A DNA stretch of 64,000 nucleotides from NCBI RefSeq assembly GCF_000808575.1, contig NZ_JWLW01000023.1, forward strand, positions 124,001 through 188,000. The letters are read 5' to 3'. The position numbers and the translations under genes are program-made. The notes under the pieces were generated by a model. It saw nothing but the letters and a program-made list of their open reading frames with translations, ran no database searches and had not been told where the DNA came from. Shown here piece by piece: positions 28,830-38,377 of the stretch; the first letter of the stretch is position 1; every line of letters begins with the position of its first letter. The DNA is from Alteromonas marina (GTDB lineage Bacteria > Pseudomonadota > Gammaproteobacteria > Enterobacterales > Alteromonadaceae).

Positions 28830-29234
28830 ATGAGCCAATCGGATAGCAACAATACAACACAAAATGTCAGGCTGGACAAGTGGCTATGGGCTGCAAGGTT
28901 CTTTAAGACCCGCGCAATAGCCAGAGACATGGTGCAGTCGGGAAAAGTCCAGTACAACGGGCAAAGAGCCAAACCTGGTAAGCATGTAGAGCTTGGCGCC
29001 ATGATTAAAGTTCCCTCAGGATGGGATAATCGTGAAATTAAGGTGCTAGGCTTAAGTGACAAGCGTTTGAGCGCTCCTTTGGCGCAGGCGCTTTTTGAAG
29101 AGACGATTGAAAGTGTAACAAAACGTGAAGAAAACCAAACGGCGCGCAAAATGAACGCCTTTCACAGCCCAAAACCAGATCATAGACCTGATAAAAAGCA
29201 GCGACGACAGATTATTAAATTTAAGCAGCAATAA
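28830..29234 (+). CDS. hslR: Heat-shock protein 15 (Hsp15), S4-domain RNA-binding protein
   Basis: A 134-residue basic protein with an S4 RNA-binding domain at the N-terminus (VRLDKWLWAARFFKTRAIARDMVQSGKVQYNG, about 11-43) and a Lys/Arg-rich C-terminal tail. Hsp15 binds stalled 50S subunits carrying peptidyl-tRNA and helps recycle them after heat shock. It precedes hslO, as in E. coli. There is no clear ribosome-binding site. No heat-shock promoter could be assigned confidently. Confidence 0.93.
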   Translation: MSQSDSNNTTQNVRLDKWLWAARFFKTRAIARDMVQSGKVQYNGQRAKPGKHVELGAMIKVPSGWDNREIKVLGLSDKRLSAPLAQALFEETIESVTKREENQTARKMNAFHSPKPDHRPDKKQRRQIIKFKQQ

Positions 29235-29257
29235 TGAGCTGCTCAACAGGATTAGTT

Positions 29258-30157
29258 ATGAGCGATTTCGATAAATTACACCGCTTCTTATTTACCCAAG
29301 CTAACGTTCGTGGCGAATTGGTTCGTCTTGATGAGAGCTTAAAGCAAATTGTGCACAGCTATGAATACCCCGTGCAAATTCAAACATTGTTAAGTGAAAT
29401 GGCGGCAGCGACGTCATTGTTAACGGCAACGCTTAAGTTTAAAGGTGAAATTTCTCTTCAAATTCAAAGCAAAGGCCCGGTAAGTTACGCGGTCTTAAAT
29501 GCTACTCACGAACAAACGCTTCGCGGGGTGGCGCGCTGGGACGAAACATTAGAAACCTTGCCTGAAACGTTTTCAGAGTTACTATCTCAAGCGGTATTAG
29601 TCATTACTATCACACCAGATGAAGGGGAGCGTTATCAAGGTGTTGTCGCATTAGATAAGCCTTCTCTAGCTGAATGTATTGAAAGCTACTTTGCTCAGTC
29701 AGAGCAGCTAGCGACCAGCGTGCACCTAATGACAGACATGAGCGACCCTAAAAACGCGAAGGCGTCGGGTGTATTGCTTCAGGTCTTACCGACTGATGCC
29801 AGTGCTACTGATGTGTCGCAAGCCAATGAGTTTGCTCATATCACTAAGCTTACTCAAACGTTGACCAAAGAAGAGATGTTTACGTTGTCGGTTGAAGATA
29901 TTTTGTATCGTCTTTACCACCAAGAAGACGTGGAAGTGTATCCAGCGAAGGACGTAACCTTTGCCTGCTCATGCTCAAAGGAGCGCAGCGCAGAAGCACT
30001 TCGTCACGTAGAGAAGTCTGAGCTTCACGCAATTATTGCTGAAGAAGGGGCGATCAAAATGAACTGCCAGTATTGTCATACCGAATATCGCTTCGATAGT
30101 ATCGACGTAGAGGCTATTCATAGCGGCAACTTCGACGCACCGTCTTCAAATCAGTAA
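29258..30157 (+). CDS. hslO: Redox-regulated chaperone Hsp33
   Basis: A 299-residue Hsp33. The N-terminal domain starts SDFDKLHRFLFTQANVRGELVRL; the C-terminal zinc redox switch is CSC (Cys237, Cys239) and CQYC (Cys270, Cys273). Under oxidative stress these cysteines form disulfides, release zinc and activate a holdase for unfolding proteins. ATG 29258 has AGGA 6 nt upstream and matches the family start; an earlier ATG at 29234 overlaps the hslR stop. It is followed by a strong terminator. Confidence 0.95.
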   Translation: MSDFDKLHRFLFTQANVRGELVRLDESLKQIVHSYEYPVQIQTLLSEMAAATSLLTATLKFKGEISLQIQSKGPVSYAVLNATHEQTLRGVARWDETLETLPETFSELLSQAVLVITITPDEGERYQGVVALDKPSLAECIESYFAQSEQLATSVHLMTDMSDPKNAKASGVLLQVLPTDASATDVSQANEFAHITKLTQTLTKEEMFTLSVEDILYRLYHQEDVEVYPAKDVTFACSCSKERSAEALRHVEKSELHAIIAEEGAIKMNCQYCHTEYRFDSIDVEAIHSGNFDAPSSNQ

Positions 30158-30179
30158 CTGCTTGTTTACTGCTGTGTTA

Positions 30180-30207
30180 AAGCACCTTCTTTCGAAGGTG
30201 CTTTTTT
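30180..30207 (+). terminator. Rho-independent terminator of hslR-hslO
   Basis: A perfect 10-bp stem AAGCACCTTC / GAAGGTGCTT with a 4-nt loop is followed by six T, 22 nt after the hslO stop codon. Confidence 0.95.
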
Positions 30208-30603
30208 GTTTCTGAATCTCTCACCGTCTAGATAGGTTCATTTTCCCAACACTTCACTTGTGGTTAAAAAATGCCCAGTAGTAAGTGTTTAACTTTCCTA
30301 CATCATCCTATTTTCCTTTTCTTTCTGTCGTGGTGAAAATTTTCACCTTCACTTTCTAAAAAAAATTGTCATTTTTTATTTTGAAATTCATCGATCAATA
30401 TAGGTTTTCTACGCCCTATTTTTGCATTTATATCCAAGGAAAAGGCTTTCCTTGTAATTAATTTACAATATTTATGAAATTAACATATGAGAAATAGTGA
30501 GTATGTGTTTTATAAATGCGTGCTAGGCCTTGTTTACATTACACTCGAAGAGGTGATACTTTTTTGAAAGTGCTTTTGAAAAATTACATATAGGGTAACA
30601 GCC
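30208..30603. other. pckA upstream regulatory region
   Basis: About 400 bp of AT-rich non-coding DNA separates the hslO terminator from pckA. It contains the HexR-like palindrome at 30453-30467, a weak inverted repeat AACACTT ... AAGTGTT (about 30249-30293) and T/A-rich tracts near 30355-30385. No open frame or RNA gene is evident. The ribosome-binding site before pckA is weak (TAGGGTAACAGCC). Confidence 0.6.
30453..30467. promoter_or_regulatory. Candidate HexR operator upstream of pckA
   Basis: TGTAATTAATTTACA differs from the HexR consensus as I recall it (TGTAATTAAATTACA) at one central base and is a near-palindrome. HexR, an RpiR-type regulator sensing 2-keto-3-deoxy-6-phosphogluconate, controls central carbon genes, including gluconeogenic ones, in Shewanella and relatives. 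The box lies about 135 bp before the pckA start codon. Binding is inferred only. Confidence 0.6.
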
Positions 30604-32166
30604 ATGACCGCAGCAGCCTCAATTCAAACGGAACTGAAAGTAACGCCACTCACCGACCTGCCAAATGCAGAACTTATCGAGCGCGCCGTCAAGCGCGGCG
30701 AAGGTGTCCTTGACAAAAACGGCGCGCTTGTCGTTGAGACCGGAAAACGAACCGGTCGCTCTCCAAATGATAGATTTATCGTTAAAGAGTCAACAACCGA
30801 AAATGACATCGATTGGGGCAAGGTGAATAAGCCTTTTGACGCTGACAAATTTGATGCGCTGTGGAATCGCGTTGAAGCTTATCTGTCTACCCAAGAACAC
30901 TTTCTTTCACACCTTCAAGTGGGCTCCGATCCTGAACATGCTTTGTCGCTTGAAGTAAGAACGCAAACCGCGTGGCAGCACGTTTTTGCCCGCAACCTTT
31001 TTATTATTCCTGAACAATGGAATGTTAAAGGCGACCAGCCTTGGCAAATCTTAAACGTACCTGGTTTCACTTGTGAGCCAGAGCGTGACGGCACAAACAG
31101 TGATGGTACAGTTATCATCAACTTCGCTAAAAAGCGTGTGTTGATTGCAGGCATGCGTTACGCAGGTGAAATGAAAAAAGCCATGTTCTCAGTGCAAAAC
31201 TTCTTACTTCCGGCAAAAGACGTGCTACCTATGCACTGTTCTGCCAACGTGGGTGAAGAAGGCGATGTGACTCTGTTTTTCGGTCTTTCAGGCACAGGTA
31301 AAACCACGCTTTCAGCCGATCCTAAGCGCTTCTTAATTGGTGACGACGAGCACGGCTGGGCACCAGGTAGCGTATTTAATATTGAAGGCGGTTGCTACGC
31401 TAAATGTATTGACCTATCTCAAAAGAACGAGCCAGTAATTTGGAATGCTATCAAGTTTGGTACCATCTTAGAAAACGTAGTGCTTGATGAAACACGCACG
31501 CCAGACTATACCGACACGTCGTTAACCCAAAACTCACGTGCGGCCTATCCGCTTTCACACATTGAAAAGCGCGTTGCTGAAAACCGAGGCGGCGAACCTC
31601 GCTCGGTTGTATTTTTGACCTGTGACGTAAGTGGCGTATTGCCTCCTGTTTCAGTGTTAAGTGAAGAAGCTGCGGCGTATCACTTTTTAAGCGGTTACAC
31701 AGCGAAAGTAGGCTCTACTGAAATTGGCTCTACAAGCGATATTGAATCAACCTTCTCAACTTGTTTTGGTGCGCCTTTCTTCCCGCGTCCAGCAGGCGTG
31801 TATGCAGAGCTTCTGATTAAGCGTGTTAAAGCGTTTGGCGCTAAGGTTTACTTGGTTAATACCGGTTGGACAGGCGGCCCTTACGGCACAGGTAGCCGTT
31901 TTGATATCCCTACTACGCGCGCCATCATTGATGCGATTGTATCGGGTAACTTGGCTGATGTTGAAACTCAGCACATTGACGCGTTAAACCTAGATGTGCC
32001 AGTGGCAATAGACGGTGTAGACAGCAATTTGCTTGTGCCACAAAACACGTGGGCAGACAAAGAGAAGTACAACGAATACGCCGCTAACTTAGTCAACGAC
32101 TTTAAACAGAACTTTGAAAAATACGACGTTAGCGACGCTATCGTTAAAGCCGGGCCGGGTAACTAA
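30604..32166 (+). CDS. pckA: Phosphoenolpyruvate carboxykinase (ATP)
   Basis: A 520-residue ATP-dependent PEPCK that converts oxaloacetate to phosphoenolpyruvate, the entry step of gluconeogenesis. Key motifs: [14 protein letters not shown] (residues 45-58), MHCSANVG (210-217), P-loop GLSGTGKTT (227-235), kinase-2 DDEHGW (247-252) and [12 protein letters not shown]. Slightly shorter than the E. coli enzyme (540). It lies next to hslO as in E. coli, but envZ-ompR is no longer adjacent. Regulation by carbon source is suggested by the HexR-like box upstream. Confidence 0.97.
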   Translation: MTAAASIQTELKVTPLTDLPNAELIERAVKRGEGVLDKNGALVVETGKRTGRSPNDRFIVKESTTENDIDWGKVNKPFDADKFDALWNRVEAYLSTQEHFLSHLQVGSDPEHALSLEVRTQTAWQHVFARNLFIIPEQWNVKGDQPWQILNVPGFTCEPERDGTNSDGTVIINFAKKRVLIAGMRYAGEMKKAMFSVQNFLLPAKDVLPMHCSANVGEEGDVTLFFGLSGTGKTTLSADPKRFLIGDDEHGWAPGSVFNIEGGCYAKCIDLSQKNEPVIWNAIKFGTILENVVLDETRTPDYTDTSLTQNSRAAYPLSHIEKRVAENRGGEPRSVVFLTCDVSGVLPPVSVLSEEAAAYHFLSGYTAKVGSTEIGSTSDIESTFSTCFGAPFFPRPAGVYAELLIKRVKAFGAKVYLVNTGWTGGPYGTGSRFDIPTTRAIIDAIVSGNLADVETQHIDALNLDVPVAIDGVDSNLLVPQNTWADKEKYNEYAANLVNDFKQNFEKYDVSDAIVKAGPGN

Positions 32167-32219
32167 CACTCGGTCTGCCCCTTCCCAACGTTCATCACTC
32201 TCAACGTGATTGATGTTTT

Positions 32220-32245
32220 GCCCGCACCGTGTTGCGGGCTTTTTT
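32220..32245 (+). terminator. Rho-independent terminator of pckA
   Basis: A 7-bp stem GCCCGCA / TGCGGGC with a 6-nt loop is followed by six T (32240-32245), 54 nt after the pckA stop. Confidence 0.92.
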
Positions 32246-32259
32246 ATGCGGATTGGTAT
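32245..32259 (-). repeat. 15-bp copy of the MITE-like end sequence
   Basis: TATGCGGATTGGTAT is the exact reverse complement of 59477-59491, the left end of the inverted-repeat element at 59475-59743. The rest of the element is not present here, so this is either a relic or a short motif shared by chance. It directly abuts the T tract of the pckA terminator. Confidence 0.5.
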
Positions 32260-32303
32260 TATTAGGCTTTCGAGAGCTAGCTGCTTTAATGGCACCTTTA
32301 ATA

Positions 32304-32792
32304 TTAGAGCATTGAGCTAAACCAATTTGTGGATACTGGAGTAAAGTTGATGTCGGCCTTGTACTGAAAAAGTGCGCTGTCCATATGACTATCTCTTATC
32401 CAGTATTTCTGTTTATCAATAGAGATAAGTCTTAGGGAGTAGGGCACGCCAAATGGATCTAGAGGAGCAGTTTCGATAAGTAGCGAAGTATCAAAAATAC
32501 GAATCTCTCTTTGTCTATTGTTTGGTGGTGGAGTTAATTTGTTTTGAGCATCATAAATAACTGGAACATGTAAATACACAACGCCTTCTGGGAGGTTATG
32601 TTTACTGACAACTTCAAATAACTCTTCGCGATCAAATCCCGATTGTTGGATGTCCCAACTGGAGTCAATAAATACTGTCGCTAAAGCGACGTTATTATCT
32701 CCAACATGAATAAATGCGCTAGGCTGAAATAATCTGACAAAGCAATAAAACCCAAATAAAGATGTAATGACACCAAATAACATCCATCGCAT
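32304..32792 (-). CDS. Hypothetical membrane-anchored protein
   Basis: A 162-residue protein I do not recognise. A single N-terminal hydrophobic helix (MLFGVITSLFGFYCFVRLF) is an uncleaved anchor or signal, and the remaining ~140 residues look like a mixed alpha/beta extracytoplasmic domain with many aromatic and Asp residues (VYLHVPVIYDAQ, IRDSHMDSALFQYKADINF). It lies alone between the convergent pckA terminator and the divergent GH31 gene. No ribosome-binding site is obvious. The anchor and sustained hydrophobic pattern support a real gene. Confidence 0.6.
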   Translation of the reverse strand: MRWMLFGVITSLFGFYCFVRLFQPSAFIHVGDNNVALATVFIDSSWDIQQSGFDREELFEVVSKHNLPEGVVYLHVPVIYDAQNKLTPPPNNRQREIRIFDTSLLIETAPLDPFGVPYSLRLISIDKQKYWIRDSHMDSALFQYKADINFTPVSTNWFSSML

Positions 32793-32936
32793 TATTCATT
32801 TCGCTCTAGATTAACTTTATTCGGAAAGGTTGGCATCGGCGGATAAGGCATAACGAAGTATTCTCCCATGATTAATAGACTCCCTGTTTATACATCTTTT
32901 TATATCAGTAAGTGAGCCAAAGAGATAATCATTAAT

Positions 32937-32978
32937 AAAGCGCTTATTGTTAACAAATTTAACATTATGAATACGTAT
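32937..32978. promoter_or_regulatory. Two LacI-type palindromes upstream of the GH31 gene
   Basis: Two 8-bp palindromes with a central CG lie 100-140 bp before the GH31 start: AAGCGCTT (32938-32945) and ATACGTAT (32971-32978), the latter within TGAATACGTATG. Central-CG palindromes are typical of LacI-family operators that control sugar-use genes. No regulator gene is adjacent, so the link is a guess. Confidence 0.35.
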
Positions 32979-33077
32979 GTTTATTTAAGTTGAGCAATGC
33001 ACTGGCTATCATTCATCGTACACAAGAAGGCTTTAATTAAGCGCGCTTCGCATCGAAGCATAAAAAAGGTTTTAAGT

Positions 33078-35501
33078 ATGATAGACAGGCAACTGCGTGT
33101 ATCACTGGCATGTGCGGGTTTTGCACTCTTTTCGGCAAATGCGCTAGCGGAAGTTCAAACAGCAACACTTGAAAACGCAACGCTTACCATTGATACGGAT
33201 ACTAATGATTTTAAGATAAAGGCGCTGCGTAACAACAGTTTTCAGGTAACCTACCTTACCGATGGCAAAGGTGCGCCCTACGCAAACCTACCTTCTATGG
33301 CACTTCCTGAGGAAGCCACGAGTGCAGTTACAAAAGATATCGCAGGCGATGTTGAGCTAGAAGAAACCGCAACAACGCTTACCTTGAAATTCAATAATAT
33401 TTCTGCACATGTCGATAAATCAACGCACGTTATCAGTTACTCGGTAAACGGCAAAGTAGTAGCAAAAGAACAAGATGGGCTAAACATTTCTGATAACGGC
33501 GTCAGCCTGTCGTTTGCGTTAGATGAAAACGAAAAGCTCTACGGAGGTGGCCAGCGCGTTTTAGGTATGGATCGTCGTGGTCATAGCATGCCGCTATATA
33601 ACAAAGCACATTATGGATACACCACATTGTCAAACCAAATGTATTTTGGGCTGTCGGCCGTGATGTCTTCAAAAAATTACAGCATATTGTTCGATAACAC
33701 CGCTTCTGGTGAGCTAGATATTGGCAAAACGAACAGCGACGAGTTGCTATTTAAGGCACAAGGCGGCCGTGCTAGCTACATCATGGTGTTGAGTGAAAAC
33801 CTAATAGATACGGTGACGAATACCGTAGCAGTAACGGGAAAACAGCCGCTTCCTCCACGCTGGCTATTAGGTAACTTTGCGTCTCGATTTGGCTACAAAT
33901 CACAAAATGAAGTGATGGATGTTGTTGATGCCTTTAACACGCAAGATATTCCCGTTGATGCCGTAGTGCTCGATTTATATTGGTTTGGCAAAGACATTAA
34001 GGGGCATATGGGGAACTTAAGTTGGGACGCCGCCACTTTCCCTGAACCCGAGAAAATGATTAGTGAGCTACGCGCTCAAGACGTGAAAACCGTGCTTATA
34101 ACCGAGCCTTTTATTCTCACGACGTCAAAACAATGGGAAAGCGCCGTTGCCAATAATGCCCTTGCTCAAAACGATAACGGTGCGCCGTATACCTTCGATT
34201 TTTATTTTGGCAATACCGGCCTTGTCGATGTGTTCAGTGAAGCGGGTCAAGATTGGTTTTGGCAATATTATGAAAAGCTTGCTGCACAGGGTGTTGCCGG
34301 CTGGTGGGGCGACCTGGGTGAGCCAGAAGTGCATCCTGATGATATTCAGCACATGTGGCAGTCTACAAAAGTAAGCGGCGCAGAAGTGCACAATGCCTAC
34401 GGTCATCAGTGGGCGAAAACCGTGTATAACAATTTAACTGCGCTACAGCCCGACACGCGCCCCTTTGTGCTGATGCGTTCAGGCTTTTTGGGCAGTCAAC
34501 GGTACGGAATGGTGCCTTGGACAGGCGATGTGAGTCGAAGCTGGGGCGGACTTAAACCTCAGGTAGAGTTGGCACTTCAAATGAGTGTTTTTGGAATGGC
34601 GTATACCCATTCCGACTTAGGTGGGTTTGCTGGAGGCGAAACCTTTGATCCTGAGCTTTATACAAGATGGCTTCAGTTCGGTACCTTTTCACCGGTATTT
34701 AGGCCTCATGCCCAAGATAATATTGCGCCAGAGCCAATTTTCCACGCCGATCCCGTAAAGTCTATTGCGCGTAAGTTTATCCAACTTCGCTATGACATGC
34801 TGCCCTATAACTATTCATTGGCCTTTGAAAATGCGCTTTACGGCACGCCATTAATGCGCCCGGTAGCTATGGCGTACGGTGAAAGCGATTGGTTTGAAAA
34901 TGCAGACAGTTATCTGTGGGGCGATGGTCTGTTAGTTTCGCCTGTGACGAGCGCTAACCAAACGGTGTGGCCGACCAAGTTGCCTGAAGGCGTATGGTTT
35001 GATTTTTTCTCTGATACGAAATACCTAGGTGGTCAAACCGTTAACTACCCGCTAAGCCAAGATAATTTCCCAGTGTGGGTAAAAGCGGGAAGCTTTATGC
35101 CAATGGCTGACGGGCTTAGCCGCACAGAGCAGTTTGATGCACGTAAAATAGAAATGCATTACTGGCATGACAATTCAGTGAGTTCATCTTCATATACTTA
35201 TTACGAGGATGACGGCAAAAATCCAGCGTCTGTTGAAAAAGGCTTGTACACCAAACTACAGCTCAGTGCGTCAGTAGACGAAAAGGCCGCATTAACTCTG
35301 ACGCTTGATAGCGAAGGCAGCTATATAGGTATGCCTAAGCAGCGAGACATCACTTACATCGTGCACGGTTTAAGCGAAAAACCACAGAGCGTTTCAATCG
35401 ACGGCAGGCGCGTACCTGTAATGTGGGGTGAAAAAGGGAAAACGCTTTCACTTGCAATTTCTTGCGGTTATCAGCAATCTGTAAAGGTAGTGATTATGTG
35501 A
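33078..35501 (+). CDS. Exported GH31 alpha-glucosidase / alpha-transglucosidase
   Basis: An 807-residue glycoside hydrolase of family 31. The N-terminus is a signal peptide (VSLACAGFALFSANALA). A beta-sandwich (to about 255) leads to the TIM barrel with DAVVLDLYWFG (295-304), the nucleophile in WWGDLGEPE (Asp412), and WTGDVSRSWGG (Asp484, likely acid/base). C-terminal beta domains follow. The motif pair resembles bacterial oligosaccharide 4-alpha-glucosyltransferases as well as alpha-glucosidases, so hydrolysis versus transglycosylation is open. ATG 33078 has AAGG 8 nt upstream and begins the signal peptide. It is followed by an MFS transporter on the same strand. Confidence 0.87.
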   Translation: MIDRQLRVSLACAGFALFSANALAEVQTATLENATLTIDTDTNDFKIKALRNNSFQVTYLTDGKGAPYANLPSMALPEEATSAVTKDIAGDVELEETATTLTLKFNNISAHVDKSTHVISYSVNGKVVAKEQDGLNISDNGVSLSFALDENEKLYGGGQRVLGMDRRGHSMPLYNKAHYGYTTLSNQMYFGLSAVMSSKNYSILFDNTASGELDIGKTNSDELLFKAQGGRASYIMVLSENLIDTVTNTVAVTGKQPLPPRWLLGNFASRFGYKSQNEVMDVVDAFNTQDIPVDAVVLDLYWFGKDIKGHMGNLSWDAATFPEPEKMISELRAQDVKTVLITEPFILTTSKQWESAVANNALAQNDNGAPYTFDFYFGNTGLVDVFSEAGQDWFWQYYEKLAAQGVAGWWGDLGEPEVHPDDIQHMWQSTKVSGAEVHNAYGHQWAKTVYNNLTALQPDTRPFVLMRSGFLGSQRYGMVPWTGDVSRSWGGLKPQVELALQMSVFGMAYTHSDLGGFAGGETFDPELYTRWLQFGTFSPVFRPHAQDNIAPEPIFHADPVKSIARKFIQLRYDMLPYNYSLAFENALYGTPLMRPVAMAYGESDWFENADSYLWGDGLLVSPVTSANQTVWPTKLPEGVWFDFFSDTKYLGGQTVNYPLSQDNFPVWVKAGSFMPMADGLSRTEQFDARKIEMHYWHDNSVSSSSYTYYEDDGKNPASVEKGLYTKLQLSASVDEKAALTLTLDSEGSYIGMPKQRDITYIVHGLSEKPQSVSIDGRRVPVMWGEKGKTLSLAISCGYQQSVKVVIM

Positions 35502-35641
35502 TAATTAAGGGCTGCTGTTCTTTCTTGCACAGTAAAGGTCAGCGCCCTCAAAAGGTTCACTTTGTGTTCAAGGGCATAACTACGCTGTGCCCTCACGCCT
35601 AAATCGGATGTCTTTCTACTGATATCAGCCATGGAGCCTAA

Positions 35642-36814
35642 ATGAGCCGACTTCCTGCCACCATCGTTATTTTCGCTGGTTTTTTTCTAATTGGTAAATT
35701 GTTTCTTCTGTGGGGAATATTACTGCCAGATATTGCAGCCGATTTGCAAATGTCTGAAGTAGTCAGTGGCGCACTTTTTTCGCTTTTCTCTGTAGGCATG
35801 ATGTTAGGCGCTGTGATTGGTGGCAAGTATGCCAGTCGCTTCGAATATATGCCGCTATTAGCCACGTTATTCAGTATGAATACGGCGCTGTTGCTGCTTG
35901 TGTCAGTGCTTACCGCTTGGCAATGGTTTTTGGTGTTAGCGGTATTAATAGGTGTGGTGAGCTCAACAATATTTACTATTGGCCACACGCTTATTGCACG
36001 AATGTACGCAGAAAAGCGTTTTACTATGATGGGCTTAATGGACTTTATGTTCAGTTTAGGTACGTTTGCTGCGTCGTTCTTTGTAACACTGTTATATATT
36101 GTTGACCACAACTGGCGATTGCCTATTCAGGTGTTGGCAGGCGTTATGATTGTGCTTTCGTGCTATGCATTCATTGCGGCGCGTTCTCAGGCGAAAGTGC
36201 TCAAAGGTCAACCTAAAGCGCCTAAAAAGACGCTGGCATTTGGGGTCATCATCAAGCAACCTGTTTTTATATTTCTAACGCTGCTCACTTTTGGCTATGG
36301 CGCGGTAGAGTTTGGTAACGCGAACTGGTTTGTGAGCTATGCGCAAAACGGCTTAGGCTTTACTGGCGAACAGTCGAGAAACCTACTGGCATTTTTTACC
36401 GCTGGCATGGTGATCAGTCGTTTGACCTTTCCATTTTTACTGCGATTTGTATCGGTGCATCGCATGATTGTCATCATGGCGACAGCCTCACTAGCGGGTG
36501 TATTCGCACTAAAGCTAATGCCTTCTTTTTATGGAATTGGCGCTGGTAATCTAATGCTTGGTTTAGGGTTAGGTGGCCTGTTCCCATTAGCTTTGTCAGC
36601 GGCAATGAATATCGACAGCGACAACGGCCCTGTGCTTTCCGGCATTTCTATTATCGGTAACTCAACTGGCGTACAGGTCGCTTCCTTTTCGACTGGGCTG
36701 TGGGCGAATTTTGTGCCCCTTACCACTGCATTTTGGGTGATACCATTAGGTGGATGCGTACTGTGGCTTGCTTCTTATGGTTACAGCAGAAAAATTAAAT
36801 ACCACAGAAGCTAG
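35642..36814 (+). CDS. MFS transporter (TsgA-like)
   Basis: A 390-residue major facilitator protein with about 12 membrane helices, beginning FAGFFLIGKLFLLWGILLPDIAADLQMSE. The loop motif GVVSSTIFTIGHTLIARMYAEKRF between helices 4 and 5 and the charged loop KGQPKAPKK between helices 6 and 7 resemble TsgA-type transporters. Substrate unknown; a sugar released by the upstream GH31 enzyme is possible from context but not shown. GGAG lies 6 nt before the start codon. The 140-nt gap to the GH31 gene leaves cotranscription uncertain. Confidence 0.8.
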   Translation: MSRLPATIVIFAGFFLIGKLFLLWGILLPDIAADLQMSEVVSGALFSLFSVGMMLGAVIGGKYASRFEYMPLLATLFSMNTALLLLVSVLTAWQWFLVLAVLIGVVSSTIFTIGHTLIARMYAEKRFTMMGLMDFMFSLGTFAASFFVTLLYIVDHNWRLPIQVLAGVMIVLSCYAFIAARSQAKVLKGQPKAPKKTLAFGVIIKQPVFIFLTLLTFGYGAVEFGNANWFVSYAQNGLGFTGEQSRNLLAFFTAGMVISRLTFPFLLRFVSVHRMIVIMATASLAGVFALKLMPSFYGIGAGNLMLGLGLGGLFPLALSAAMNIDSDNGPVLSGISIIGNSTGVQVASFSTGLWANFVPLTTAFWVIPLGGCVLWLASYGYSRKIKYHRS

Positions 36815-36907
36815 AGAACAAGCGGCTGAGAAACCTATAAACAGCGCAATGGAAATTCTTAGCTACAGGAACAATGTACCGCTGCGAATAACCTAAAATC
36901 CGCTGCG

Positions 36908-38242
36908 CTATTTCTTTTCAGGTAGTTCAGAAAGGTATGGCAAATAAAACTCGGCCACTAGCCCTTGCTGCGGATGGTTTCTTAGTGTTACCTCACCGTC
37001 ATGGGCTTCTACAATTCTTCGAATAATGGCAAGTCCTAAGCCAGAGCCTGACGAGTTACGGGCCTTATCGCCTTGCGCAAACGGCATGAAAACGCTATTG
37101 AGTTCATCTTCAGGTATGCCAGGCCCAAAATCACGCACTTTGCAATACACACGCTTCTCATGACGATTGTAAAAGCTACTAATGGCAATTTCTTCAGAGC
37201 CATATTTAAAAGCGTTTTCGATAAGGTTGTCGACGACGCGTTTCATTGCAATTCGTCGCAATGACAAGGGAGGAATAGTGTTGAGCTTGAGTTCGATGTG
37301 GTGTCTATCGTCAAGGTGTCGTGCTTGTACAAGCTCAGCGATAATCGCGTTCAAATCGGTTTCTTGAGTGACTTCTTCGGTGTCGTAGCGGGCATAGTCA
37401 ATGAACTGATCGATGATGGCGTTCATGTCTTCTATGTCATTAACTATGCCGTCTTTTATCCAATCTTGATCTTCTGGCAGCATTTCCGAGGCAAGGCGAA
37501 TGCGAGTAAGCGGCGTGCGCAAATCGTGAGAAATACCCGCTGTCATGATATTTCGGTCATTCTCAAGTTGCTTGATCCCCTGATTCATGCGGTTAAACGC
37601 TCGAGTAACCTGAATCATTTCGGTGCTGCCTTGCTCGCGAAGCGGCGCCGGGTGTTCACCTTTACCCACCGCTATTGCTGCTTTTTGCAGGGCAGACAAT
37701 GGGCGGGTCATGCGTCTTACAAACAACCAGCCCCCGGCCACACTCAATATGCCAATTACCATTAAGTACATAGTCAGAGGGGATATATTTGCTTCGTTAA
37801 GTCCTGAAATAGGAATAGAGATCCACGTATCTGGGTAGCGGTTCAGGGATATCCACACAATGTATGGCGCATTTTCGTCACTGGCCTGCGTGGTGGTGCT
37901 AATGCGCACATCTGCAAGCTGCCGGAGCTGCTCGCTAACCTGAGAAGAAATATAGCTATAGTATACGGCGCTCTCCAATCCATTCTGTTTGGCAACGCTT
38001 TCGTCAAAAACCTGTACCTGGGTTTTTTGAAAATAGCGGTCGCGGGTTTCCTGGTTAGTGACCAACAAATCGTTGGCAAGCACTGACTTAACTTGCGTAG
38101 CCAATAAGCTGTTAATTTGTTGGTAGCTGGGCTGAATAAAGTAATAGGTAACAGAGATGTAGGACACAATCTGATTAATAAGCAACAGCACGCCAATAAG
38201 CATGACGGTTTGGCCAAATGCACTTTTGGGAATTAAACGCAT
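36908..38242 (-). CDS. envZ: Osmosensor histidine kinase EnvZ
   Basis: A 444-residue sensor kinase: membrane helix 1 ([22 protein letters not shown]), a periplasmic region, helix 2 ([18 protein letters not shown], about 158-175), a HAMP linker, the phosphoacceptor [12 protein letters not shown] (His239) and the ATP-binding domain ([26 protein letters not shown]). It phosphorylates OmpR in response to osmotic and envelope signals. It lies 135 nt downstream of ompR rather than overlapping it as in E. coli. Ribosome binding before the ATG is weak. Confidence 0.92.
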   Translation of the reverse strand: MRLIPKSAFGQTVMLIGVLLLINQIVSYISVTYYFIQPSYQQINSLLATQVKSVLANDLLVTNQETRDRYFQKTQVQVFDESVAKQNGLESAVYYSYISSQVSEQLRQLADVRISTTTQASDENAPYIVWISLNRYPDTWISIPISGLNEANISPLTMYLMVIGILSVAGGWLFVRRMTRPLSALQKAAIAVGKGEHPAPLREQGSTEMIQVTRAFNRMNQGIKQLENDRNIMTAGISHDLRTPLTRIRLASEMLPEDQDWIKDGIVNDIEDMNAIIDQFIDYARYDTEEVTQETDLNAIIAELVQARHLDDRHHIELKLNTIPPLSLRRIAMKRVVDNLIENAFKYGSEEIAISSFYNRHEKRVYCKVRDFGPGIPEDELNSVFMPFAQGDKARNSSGSGLGLAIIRRIVEAHDGEVTLRNHPQQGLVAEFYLPYLSELPEKK

Positions 38243-38377
38243 AAATTGCCGTCGCTTTGAATCATAAGCCAGTGTTTGGAATGGCAGTAGGTAAACGCAT
38301 AATTAGGGGTCATGAGTAAACATACTTCACTTGCGCACTGGCCAAGACGGTAGAGCCCGTCATATCCATCATAGGTG

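Noticed and set aside
35638-36111. 157-codon minus-strand frame
   Set aside because: It is antisense to the N-terminal half of the MFS transporter, whose membrane-helix pattern is clearly the coding one.
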